Of a stretch of DNA of 64,000 nt, positions 7,387 to 14,577 are shown piece by piece. Position 1 is the first letter of the stretch. Every line of letters starts with the position of its first letter. The notes beneath the pieces were generated by a model. It saw only the letters and a program-made list of their open reading frames with translations. It was not told the DNA's origin and ran no database searches. A program made the position numbers and the translations under genes. Source of the stretch: DASSUW01 sp963759375 (GTDB taxonomy: Bacteria > Actinomycetota > Thermoleophilia > Solirubrobacterales > Solirubrobacteraceae); contig CAVWYY010000008.1 of assembly GCA_963759375.1 (NCBI GenBank), forward strand, positions 186,001 to 250,000. Direction: 5' to 3'.

Positions 7387-8611
7387 CGACGAGTCGTATC
7401 GAGCGCAGATCGCCTACCTGCTCGAGCGGTCCGCGTTCTACAAGGACAAGCTCGGCACGACGGACGTCGGCGGCCTCGAGCAGATCGGCGAGCTGCCGCT
7501 GACGACCAAGCAGGAGATCCGCGCGACGGTCACGCCGGAGAACCCGTTCGGCGCCCACCTCTGCGCGGCACCGGACGAGATCGTCCGGATCTACAGCACG
7601 AGCGGTACGACCGGCGCGCCGAGCTACATCCCGCTGACGGCCCAGGACCTCGACAACTGGATCACCGGCTCGGCCCGGAGCTACGCGGCCTCGGGCATCC
7701 AGGCCGGCGAGCGGATCGTGAGCACGTACAACGCGGGCCCGTTCGTGGCCGGTGCCGCGCTCGCGTCGTTCGACCGGCTCGGCCTCGCCCACATCCCCGT
7801 CGGCACCGGGAACACCGAGCGGCTGATCAAGGCGATCGAGCTGCTGCGACCCGAGAACGCGGTCTTGACGCCGTCGTACGCGGCATCCCTGGCCGAGCGG
7901 TTCGACCTCGAGAACTCGAGCGTCAAGCGGGTGCTCGTGGCCGGGGAGCCCGGCGGCGGCGAGCCCGCGTTCCGCGCCACGCTCGAAGACGGCTGGGGCG
8001 CGAAGGTCACCGAGGCGATGGGCATCGGCGACATCGGCGTCTCGCTGTGGGGCGAATGCGAGCAGCAGGACGGGATGCACCTCGGTGCCCATGGCTTCGT
8101 GCATCCCGAGCTGATCGATCCCGACACGGGCAAGGCGCGGCAACTCGAAGACGGAGCCACGGGCGAGCTCGTGCTGACGCACCTGCAACACCGAGCTGCG
8201 CCGCTGCTGCGCTTTCGCACGCGCGACCACGTGCAGGTGAGGACGAGCCCTTGCCCGTGCGGCCGCACCGGCCCGCGCATCCGCTGCATCGGCCGCACGG
8301 ACGACATGCTCATCGTGCGCGGCGTCAACGTCTTCCCGTCGGCGGTCCGCGAGGTGGTCAACGGCTTCCAGCCACGGGTGAGCGGCCACATCCTGGTCCG
8401 ACCCACCGCCCCCGGCGTCAAGCAGGAGCCGCCGCTTCCCGTCGCCGTCGAGCTCGCGCCGGACGCGCGACAGGATCAAGCCCTCGCGGAGTCGATCCGC
8501 GAGAGACTGCGGGCCGTACTCGTGGTTCAGACACAAGTGGACCTCGTCCCCCACGGGAGCCTGCAGCGCAGCGAGTACAAGTCGAAACTCGTCGAGACAC
8601 GAGGAACATGA
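7379..8611 (+). CDS. Phenylacetate-CoA ligase-family acyl-CoA synthetase
   Basis: A 410-residue adenylate-forming enzyme of the PaaK branch. The phosphate loop is YSTSGTTGAPS (about residues 76-86). A tetracysteine-like turn SPCPCGRTGPRI and the C-terminal IGRTDDMLIVRGVNVFP mark the PaaK family. It activates an aromatic or other carboxylic acid to the CoA thioester via an acyl-AMP. Unlike the roughly 430-440-residue PaaK enzymes it is slightly short. It sits between the citryl-CoA lyase-like gene (8-base overlap) and the VOC gene (ATGA overlap), so the operon probably processes a carboxylic acid as a CoA ester. The substrate is unknown. Confidence 0.88.
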   Translation: MSDDESYRAQIAYLLERSAFYKDKLGTTDVGGLEQIGELPLTTKQEIRATVTPENPFGAHLCAAPDEIVRIYSTSGTTGAPSYIPLTAQDLDNWITGSARSYAASGIQAGERIVSTYNAGPFVAGAALASFDRLGLAHIPVGTGNTERLIKAIELLRPENAVLTPSYAASLAERFDLENSSVKRVLVAGEPGGGEPAFRATLEDGWGAKVTEAMGIGDIGVSLWGECEQQDGMHLGAHGFVHPELIDPDTGKARQLEDGATGELVLTHLQHRAAPLLRFRTRDHVQVRTSPCPCGRTGPRIRCIGRTDDMLIVRGVNVFPSAVREVVNGFQPRVSGHILVRPTAPGVKQEPPLPVAVELAPDARQDQALAESIRERLRAVLVVQTQVDLVPHGSLQRSEYKSKLVETRGT

Positions 8612-9192
8612 GAAAGCTTCAGAGCCAGGGTGTCCACCACATCACGATCGTCGGAGCCGACCGGCAGACGTCGATCGACTTCTGGGAGGGCGTGCTCGGG
8701 ATGCCGTTCATCTTCGAGCAGCCCAACCTCGACCGGGAGGCCGAGAGCCACCTGTACTTCGACCCGGGCGACGGCCGGCTGATCACGATCTTCACCAACG
8801 AGGAGCGCACGCCGGACCCGACCCGCACGTCGACCGACCAGGGCGCGGTCCACCACATCGCGTTCAGCATCTCCCAGGCCACGTTCGCGCAGACCGTGGA
8901 GCGCCTGGACGAGCGCGGGATCAAGCACAGCGGCGTCAAGGACCGCGGGTTCATGGACTCGATCTACTTCGAGGACCCGCTCGGCCTGCTGATCGAGCTC
9001 GCGTCCTACCGCTTCGAGCCGCCGTTCGGCTACACGCACGCCGACGTGCTGCTGGAGGCGCACAAGCTGCGGGTGGAACGCGGGGACCACCACATCGACC
9101 GGGCGCACCTGGCGGACGCGCTGGAAGGGCTCGTCCTGCGATCGCGGGAGTCGTTGTCGGACGACAGATCGGCGAAGGACCCGTACAGCTAA
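8608..9192 (+). CDS. VOC family protein, extradiol-dioxygenase-like
   Basis: A 194-residue, two-module VOC protein. Likely metal ligands are the His in GVHHITIVGAD near residue 10, the His in AVHHIAFSIS near residue 73, and the Glu in LGLLIELASY near residue 126. This is the His-His-Glu pattern of glyoxalase and extradiol ring-cleaving dioxygenases. ATG 8608 overlaps the ligase stop (ATGA), with GAGGA just before it. A C-terminal tail (about residues 150-194) extends beyond the fold. Its place in a CoA-ligase/GST operon suggests ring cleavage or rearrangement of an aromatic intermediate; this is inference. Confidence 0.83.
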   Translation: MRKLQSQGVHHITIVGADRQTSIDFWEGVLGMPFIFEQPNLDREAESHLYFDPGDGRLITIFTNEERTPDPTRTSTDQGAVHHIAFSISQATFAQTVERLDERGIKHSGVKDRGFMDSIYFEDPLGLLIELASYRFEPPFGYTHADVLLEAHKLRVERGDHHIDRAHLADALEGLVLRSRESLSDDRSAKDPYS

Positions 9193-9205
9193 GGAGGAGG
9201 AGACC

Positions 9206-9892
9206 ATGGCTGCGAACACGCTCAACATCCTCACGCCGAGCGTGAACAACCTGAGCGTCCGGATCTTCGTGCGAGCCGCGGGGCTCGACTTCGAGGAGGT
9301 CGACGTCTGGGGCAAGACGACGGAGCCGGAGTATCTGAGCAAGTATCCGGCGCATCTGACGCCGATGCTCGAGACCGACGGCCTGCCACGCGGGACGCTC
9401 GGCGAGAGCTGCGCGATCATGGCCTTCCTGTGCAACAAGCACGGGCTCGACGCGTTCTACCCGAGCGATCCGGGAGAGCGCGCGATGGTCGACAACGCGA
9501 TGTTCTATTTGATCGGGACCTTCTATCCGCTCCTGGCGCGCGCGACGTACCCGACGCTCGCGTTCGGCCAGTACGCGGGCGAGGTGGCGACGGCGCCGGA
9601 CGCCGACGACGGAATGAAGGCGAAGGCGGCCAAGGACGCCGAGGACGCGCTGCGCGATCCGCTCGAGGTCTTCAACACCTACTTCATCGCGGGCCGCCCG
9701 TTCATCGGCGGCGACAAGCCGTCGATCGCCGACATCCGCCTGGCGGCCACGCTCGAGTTCCTGCGGGCGATCGACTTCGACTTCCCGCAGTGGGCGGAGG
9801 ACTACATGGAGCGCATGGAGTCCACGCTCGGCGAGGCGTACTCGGAGCCGGCCGGCGACGTGCGCGGCTACGTCGCGTCGGTCAAGGGCTAG
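9206..9892 (+). CDS. Glutathione S-transferase-like protein
   Basis: A 228-residue protein with a thioredoxin-like N-terminal domain (NNLSVRIFVRAAGLDFEEVDV, then PMLETDGLPRGTLGESCAIM, the ES turn that normally contacts the glutathione gamma-glutamyl group). An all-helical C-terminal domain contains GRPFIGGDKPSIADIRLAAT, the GST N-capping box. Most actinobacteria use mycothiol rather than glutathione, so the thiol used here is uncertain. A very strong ribosome site, AGGAGGAGG, precedes ATG 9206. It ends the operon and overlaps the end of the convergent TetR gene by 4 bases. Confidence 0.85.
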   Translation: MAANTLNILTPSVNNLSVRIFVRAAGLDFEEVDVWGKTTEPEYLSKYPAHLTPMLETDGLPRGTLGESCAIMAFLCNKHGLDAFYPSDPGERAMVDNAMFYLIGTFYPLLARATYPTLAFGQYAGEVATAPDADDGMKAKAAKDAEDALRDPLEVFNTYFIAGRPFIGGDKPSIADIRLAATLEFLRAIDFDFPQWAEDYMERMESTLGEAYSEPAGDVRGYVASVKG

Positions 9893-10476
9893 TCGAGCGG
9901 CCCGGTGAGATAGCGCTGCAGCGTCGGGCCGGCCCACGCGACCACGCGTGACGGGTCGGCCGACGCCAGCGGCTCGAAGCGCAGCACGTAGCGGGCCAGC
10001 CCGAGCCCGAGCATCTGCGCCGCGCAGAGCTCACCGCGGATCTCGGGCTGGTCGCAGCCCAGGCGCTCCGCCAGCGGGCCGTACAGCCGCAGCTGCAGGA
10101 ACGTCCGCAGCAGCTCGGCGGCCCGCGGCTCGGTCGCGGCCGACGCCAGCAGCGTGATGATCGCGTGCCGGCTGCCGTCGCGGTCCCAGGTCTCCACGAG
10201 CAGCCGCACGAGCCGTGCGCCCACCTGCTCGCGTCCGTCCTCGAGCAGCCGCGGGATCTCCACGTCCGGGTCGAACGGCCACTCGATCGCCGCCTCGAGC
10301 AGCCCGATCTTGCTCCCGAAGAAGTGCATCACGAGCGACGCGTCGACACCCGCCTGGCCGGCGATCGCCCGTACCGACGCGCCCTCGTAGCCGCGCTCGG
10401 CGAACAGCTCGCGTGCCGCATCGAGGATCGCCTGACGTGTGCCGGTCTCCCCCGGCCTGCGGCCCGTCCGTGCCAT
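9889..10476 (-). CDS. TetR-family repressor
   Basis: A 195-residue TetR protein. The N-terminal HTH is standard (RQAILDAARELFAERGYEGA followed by SVRAIAGQAGVDASLVMHFF at about residues 14-53) and the C-terminal ligand-binding domain is helical (LLRTFLQLRLYGPLAERLG). ATG 10476 matches the family start. It is divergent from the membrane protein gene at 10528, with a palindrome in the 51-base gap, so it very likely represses that gene and itself. TetR regulators of this kind commonly respond to exported small molecules, which fits a transport-type neighbour. Confidence 0.92.
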   Translation of the reverse strand: MARTGRRPGETGTRQAILDAARELFAERGYEGASVRAIAGQAGVDASLVMHFFGSKIGLLEAAIEWPFDPDVEIPRLLEDGREQVGARLVRLLVETWDRDGSRHAIITLLASAATEPRAAELLRTFLQLRLYGPLAERLGCDQPEIRGELCAAQMLGLGLARYVLRFEPLASADPSRVVAWAGPTLQRYLTGPLD

Positions 10477-10486
10477 GACTATCAGC

Positions 10487-10527
10487 TTGACAGAACAATT
10501 CAACAGCGTAAAGTCAACGGTGTTGAA
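10487..10527 (+). promoter_or_regulatory. Promoter and TetR operator of the 10528 membrane gene
   Basis: A perfect -35 box TTGACA lies at 10487-10492 and TAAAGT at 10509-10514 with a 16-base spacer. A perfect inverted repeat TTCAACA (10499-10505) / TGTTGAA (10521-10527) brackets the -10 box and ends directly at the ATG. TTGAC and GTCAA (10513-10517) form a second, outer symmetry. A repressor bound here would block polymerase and also cover the TetR gene's own upstream region. Confidence 0.7.
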
Positions 10528-11436
10528 ATGAAGCTCGCCGCCCGCCTCACCCTCGCCGGACTCGTGCTCGTATTCGCCTTCACCGCCCTCTACGTGGAGG
10601 CGTTCCACGAGCCGAAGCCGCGCGGCGTGGACGTGGCAGTCGTCGGCCCGGCACCCGAGCTCGACCCGCAGGCCTTCGACGTCCACCGCTACGCCAGCGA
10701 GGCCCAGGCCCGCGAAGCGCTGCTGGACACCGACGTGCGCGGCGTCTTCGCCGGCGACCGCGTGCTCGTCGCCTCGGCGAGCGGGGCCGTCCCGGCGGAG
10801 ACGGTCGCCGCCGCCGGGGGACCCCGACAGGTCGAGGACCTGCGGCCGCTGCCGCCGAGCGACCGCCGCGGCCTCTCCCCTCTGTTCGCGGTCCTCGGCA
10901 CCCTGATCCCGAGCCTGGTCTTCGGCGTCCTGCTGTCGGTGTTCGGGCGCCGCGTCCCGGCGCGCGTGCGCTGGCCCGCCGTGGTCGTCTTCGCAGCGGT
11001 CGCCGGGCTCGTGACCGCCTTCGACGTCGACGTCCTGGTCGGCGCGCTGAACGGCCACTTTCTCGGCATCGCGCTCGTGACCGCGCTGCTCGCATTGGCG
11101 GTCAGCGCCGCCGCGCACGGCCTCGGACACCTCGGCGGCCCGATCGGGATCGTGACCGCGGTCCTGCTGCTGCTCCTGGTCGGCGTGAGCTCCGCAGGCG
11201 GCGCGGTCACCTACCAGTTCGAGCCTGGGTTCTACGGCGCGGTGTCGCAGCTGCTACCGCCGGGCGCCGCGCTCACCGCGGTGCGCAACGTTCAGTACTT
11301 CGACTGGGCCGGCACGCTCTGGCCGCTGCTGACGCTCGGAGCTTGGGCCGTGGGCGGCGTCGCCCTCGGGCTGCTCGGCGAGCGGGTCTCGAGCCAGCGC
11401 TTCCATGAGGCGACCGGTTGGCGTGCCCAGCGGTAG
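10528..11436 (+). CDS. ABC-2/YhgE-like integral membrane protein under TetR control
   Basis: A 302-residue protein. An N-terminal membrane helix (residues 5-25) is followed by an extracytoplasmic domain with FDVHRYASEAQAREAL, then five or six membrane helices ending near residue 285. The architecture resembles the N-terminal/permease half of YhgE/Pip and DUF3533-type ABC-2 permeases. It is a paralogue of the protein at 39294, which has the same order and the nearly identical FDVHRYASEADARAAI motif. No ATPase partner is adjacent. A role in export or drug tolerance is plausible from TetR control but unproven. The 3' end overlaps the convergent gene by 145 bases. Confidence 0.7.
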   Translation: MKLAARLTLAGLVLVFAFTALYVEAFHEPKPRGVDVAVVGPAPELDPQAFDVHRYASEAQAREALLDTDVRGVFAGDRVLVASASGAVPAETVAAAGGPRQVEDLRPLPPSDRRGLSPLFAVLGTLIPSLVFGVLLSVFGRRVPARVRWPAVVVFAAVAGLVTAFDVDVLVGALNGHFLGIALVTALLALAVSAAAHGLGHLGGPIGIVTAVLLLLLVGVSSAGGAVTYQFEPGFYGAVSQLLPPGAALTAVRNVQYFDWAGTLWPLLTLGAWAVGGVALGLLGERVSSQRFHEATGWRAQR

Positions 11437-12236
11437 TCCGGCGTGTAGCGCGCGGCGATCCCCACCGCGAGCGCGACGCCGACCGCGGTCAGCACCGCGC
11501 TGTTGACGACGAAGAACGTCGCGACCGTCGAGGCCGAGACCGCGGTGCCGGTGACCGGTTCGAACGCGGCGGCCAGGATCGCCGCGCCGGCGCCGAGGCT
11601 GGCGGGGGCGAACGGGATCGTCCGCCCACCGACCTGCGCGAACATCACGAGCAGGACCGCGGGGATCGTGGCGGGCAGCCCGAACGCCACCAGGAAACAG
11701 GCGATCGACAGCCCGCGGGCGAGCCGGCTGGCGACCTGCCAGGGCAGCACGCGGCACGCGTACATGCCGGGCCGCTTGAGCGCGCACGCGCCGCAGGCGA
11801 TCCGCGCCGCGAGCCGCCGCACGGCCGGGACGAGGCTGAGCAGCACCAGCACGACCGCGACGACGGCGAGCAGCGCCGGAGCCGGGAGCCCGACGCCCGG
11901 CGAGATGCCGGCCGCGAACGCGGCGCCGAGCAGCGCGAAGCCGATCGCCGCCTCACCCGCGCCCTCCGCCACGAGCGTGCCCGTGAGCACCGGGTACCCG
12001 TGCTCACCGGTGCGCGGGCGCAGGAGCAGGAGCCGCACCCCGTCTCCCCCGCGCGCCGACAGCACGCCGCTCGCTCCGGCGCCTGCCACCCAGGCGCCGA
12101 CCGCGTCGCGCCGCCGGACCGGCGTGTCCGGGCAGGCAGCCCGGATCACCGCGTGCCAGCCCTGACCGCGGGCGACCTGGTTCGCGAGGTGCAACACCAC
12201 CCCGAGCCCCAGCCATCCGATGGCCGCGGTCCCCAT
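11292..12236 (-). CDS. Flippase-like membrane protein (lysylphosphatidylglycerol synthase TM family)
   Basis: A 314-residue polytopic membrane protein with about seven hydrophobic helices. VLHLANQVARGQGWHAVIRA near the N terminus and FAPASLGAGAAILAAAF near residue 215 match the UPF0104/AglD-like flippase-like family, the membrane half of MprF proteins. There is no aminoacyltransferase domain, so a lipid-flipping or isoprenoid-linked transport role is more likely than lysyl-PG synthesis. The last roughly 45 residues are Ser/Pro/Ala-rich and overlap the convergent 10528 gene, so the tail may be unconserved. It is divergent from two SGNH hydrolases, perhaps a shared envelope function. Confidence 0.72.
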   Translation of the reverse strand: MGTAAIGWLGLGVVLHLANQVARGQGWHAVIRAACPDTPVRRRDAVGAWVAGAGASGVLSARGGDGVRLLLLRPRTGEHGYPVLTGTLVAEGAGEAAIGFALLGAAFAAGISPGVGLPAPALLAVVAVVLVLLSLVPAVRRLAARIACGACALKRPGMYACRVLPWQVASRLARGLSIACFLVAFGLPATIPAVLLVMFAQVGGRTIPFAPASLGAGAAILAAAFEPVTGTAVSASTVATFFVVNSAVLTAVGVALAVGIAARYTPDYRWARQPVASWKRWLETRSPSSPRATPPTAQAPSVSSGQSVPAQSKY

Positions 12237-12273
12237 TCACCTCGATCGTACCCGTCCGTAGGATTGCCGGATC

Positions 12274-13488
12274 GTGAAGGCGGTCGTTCCGGTGCTTCTT
12301 TTCCTCGCCCTCGCAGCGCCGGCAGCCGCCCAGGAGCCGCTCACGCTCGAGCCGTATCGCGACGGGACCGGCTACCTGGGCATGCGCGCGACCGGGCCGG
12401 CCGGAGTGACGGCGACCGTGTACGAGACGACCGGCGGGACGCCGGTGGCGCTCGGCCAACTCGCGGTGCCGGGCGATCTGCGGCGCGCGGTCCGCTGGAG
12501 CTGCACGCAGCGTCATCGCACGTTCCGCGCCGTGACGCCGGAGGGCCTGACCGCCGACGCCGCGCGCACCACGCCCCGCTGCCGCAGCCGTTTCAGCCTC
12601 CACGTGCGGCCGTCGCGGCCGCGCACCGGCCGGCCGCTGACCATCCTGCTCGTGGACCGCTGGCGGATCGGCGGGACGAGCTCGCGTGCGTGCGTGCGCG
12701 GGCCGGGCGGGCGTGGCCGGTGCCGCAAGCTCTCGCTCGCCGAGGGGCAGACGCGCGCCGCGTGGCGCATCCGCCCCGGAGCGGCCGGCCGCTGGCGGAT
12801 GCGCGTCCGCACCCCGGGCGCGCCGATCCGGCGCGAGAGCGCCTTCGTCCGGCCCCACGACGGCAGGCTGAGCCTGCTCGCCACCGGCGACTCGATGATC
12901 CAGATCATCGACGGCTTCCTCGACGCGCGGCTGGCCCGGTCCCGTGTCTCGGTGCATACGGACGCCCGCATCTCCACCGGGATCACCAAGCCGTTCCTGC
13001 TCAACTGGCCGCTGCACGCCCGCGTGCAGGCGCGGCAGCTGCGGCCGGACGTCAGCGTGGTGTTCATCGGCGCCAACGACGGCTTCCCGCTCCGCTCGCG
13101 CTCCGGCCGGCGCGTGGACTGCTGCGGCCGCGGCTGGGTCTCCGCGTACGCGCGCCGGGCCAGCGCGATGATGTCCAGCTACGCGCGGCACGGGGCCGGC
13201 ACGGTCTACTGGGCGACGCTGCCGGCGCCGCGCAAGGCGTCGTACCGGGCGATCTACCGCAAGATCAACGCCGCGCTGCGCGACGCCGCGCGCCGGCACC
13301 CGGGCGAGGTGCACATCGTGCCGCTGGCGAGGCGCTTCACGCCCGGTTACCGGTTCCGGCAGACGATCCGCTGGGGCGGGCGCACGGTGAGCGTGCGACA
13401 GGGCGACGGCATCCACCTGAACGTCACCGGCGCGTCGATCGCCGCGACGATGATCGTCCGCGCCATGCGGCGGGATGGCGTGATCTAG
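12274..13488 (+). CDS. Secreted SGNH/GDSL-like hydrolase
   Basis: A 404-residue protein with a cleavable signal peptide (VVPVLLFLALAAPAAAQ, cut after residue 20). Residues 20-195 form a beta-rich, cysteine-containing accessory region. The SGNH domain begins at LLATGDSM (Ser about 207). Block III is FIGANDGFP (Asn about 268), and GDGIHLNVTG near the C terminus holds the Asp-His pair. It resembles DUF459-type acyl-esterases acting on cell-wall or exopolysaccharide acyl groups. TAGGAT at 12259-12264 lies 9 bases before the GTG, suggesting a very short leader. The next gene encodes a second SGNH protein 18 bases later. Confidence 0.8.
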   Translation: MKAVVPVLLFLALAAPAAAQEPLTLEPYRDGTGYLGMRATGPAGVTATVYETTGGTPVALGQLAVPGDLRRAVRWSCTQRHRTFRAVTPEGLTADAARTTPRCRSRFSLHVRPSRPRTGRPLTILLVDRWRIGGTSSRACVRGPGGRGRCRKLSLAEGQTRAAWRIRPGAAGRWRMRVRTPGAPIRRESAFVRPHDGRLSLLATGDSMIQIIDGFLDARLARSRVSVHTDARISTGITKPFLLNWPLHARVQARQLRPDVSVVFIGANDGFPLRSRSGRRVDCCGRGWVSAYARRASAMMSSYARHGAGTVYWATLPAPRKASYRAIYRKINAALRDAARRHPGEVHIVPLARRFTPGYRFRQTIRWGGRTVSVRQGDGIHLNVTGASIAATMIVRAMRRDGVI

Positions 13489-13493
13489 CGCGC

Positions 13494-13499
13494 TACGGT
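13494..13499 (+). promoter_or_regulatory. -10 box TACGGT of a probable leaderless transcript
   Basis: TACGGT is followed after 7 bases by GTG 13507. This is the spacing expected when transcription begins at the start codon. The same geometry is seen before 19103, 24764, 53610 and 59332. Confidence 0.45.
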
Positions 13500-13506
13500 G
13501 CTCGCC

Positions 13507-14535
13507 GTGATCGAGCGGCGCGCGCTGGCGGCCGCCGTGGCCGTCCTGGCGCTCGCATGCGGCGGCTGCTTCGGCGACGAGGAGAAGCCCGCCCCCACGC
13601 CGGCGGGCGAGGTCTCCGTGGGCACGCCGATGACGATCTACGAGCCGAAGCCCGATCAGCGGATCAAGGCGAAGACGTCGCTCACCGACTCGATGCGCTC
13701 GACGGTGACCGTGCGCGGCCGCGTGGAGGCCGACGCCCAGGTGGTCGTGAACTCCGGCTGCGCGGTGGCGCGGTGCGCGCAGACCGTGCGGGCGAAGATC
13801 GACGGCCAGTGGGAGGCGCACGTCCAGGTGATGGTGCAGCGCAGCACGCCGTTCACGACGATCGTCGCGATCAACGCCGCCGACCCGACCGACCGGGCGA
13901 GTGTGGACGTGACGCTGTTCGGCAAGAAGCCGCCGCCGCCGAAGAAGAAGCCCAAGAAGAAGCAGGCCGCGAAGAGGCAGCCGAAGCCGGGCGCCACGCA
14001 GACCGCAACGCCGGCCCCCACCGCCACGCCGACGCCGCCGCGCAAGCTGGTCCTGATCGGCGACTCGCTCGGCGAGGGCATCGAGCCGTATCTCCCGGGC
14101 CTGCTGCCCGGCTGGTCCGTGCAGAGCGACTCGAAGACGAGCCGCCCGCTCGGCACCGGCATGGGCATCCTCGCCAACACGCCGGTCAGCGGCCCGACGG
14201 TGCTCGCGTTCAGCCTGTTCACCAACGACAGCCCGAGCAACGTGGCGGGGCTCGAGTCGGCGGTGCGCACGTCACTCCAGCGGGCCGGCCCGAACGGCTG
14301 CGCCGTGTGGGCCACGATCCGGCGGCCGCCGTTCAAGGGCGTCAGCTACGCGGCGGCCAACCGGATGCTCAAGCAACTCGCCACGCAGAACCCGCGGCTA
14401 CGGGTCGTCCCCTGGGCGGAGACGACCGCCGCGAACCCGAGCTGGCTGGGTCGCGACGGCGTCCACGCGACGTCGACCGGCTACCGGGCGCGCGCTCAGA
14501 TGTACGCGGACGCGGCCCGCTCCTGCGGCGCCTGA
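13507..14535 (+). CDS. SGNH/GDSL hydrolase lipoprotein with Ig-like domain
   Basis: A 342-residue lipoprotein whose lipobox VLALACGG places the lipidated Cys at residue 18. Residues 35-138 form a Gmad2/Ig-like beta domain (STVTVRGRVEADAQVVVNSG). Then comes a Lys/Pro linker (GKKPPPPKKKPKKKQAAKRQ) that probably crosses the cell wall, followed by a C-terminal SGNH domain: VLIGDSLGEG (Ser about 187), FTNDSPSN, and GRDGVHATSTGY with the catalytic Asp-His. GTG 13507 is preferred to GTG 13498 because the latter lies within the -10 box. It follows a related secreted SGNH protein, so the two may act on the same envelope polymer. Confidence 0.82.
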   Translation: MIERRALAAAVAVLALACGGCFGDEEKPAPTPAGEVSVGTPMTIYEPKPDQRIKAKTSLTDSMRSTVTVRGRVEADAQVVVNSGCAVARCAQTVRAKIDGQWEAHVQVMVQRSTPFTTIVAINAADPTDRASVDVTLFGKKPPPPKKKPKKKQAAKRQPKPGATQTATPAPTATPTPPRKLVLIGDSLGEGIEPYLPGLLPGWSVQSDSKTSRPLGTGMGILANTPVSGPTVLAFSLFTNDSPSNVAGLESAVRTSLQRAGPNGCAVWATIRRPPFKGVSYAAANRMLKQLATQNPRLRVVPWAETTAANPSWLGRDGVHATSTGYRARAQMYADAARSCGA

Positions 14536-14577
14536 GGCGCCGCCCCTGGTGCTCCCGAAATACGTGGCTCGTGCCGC

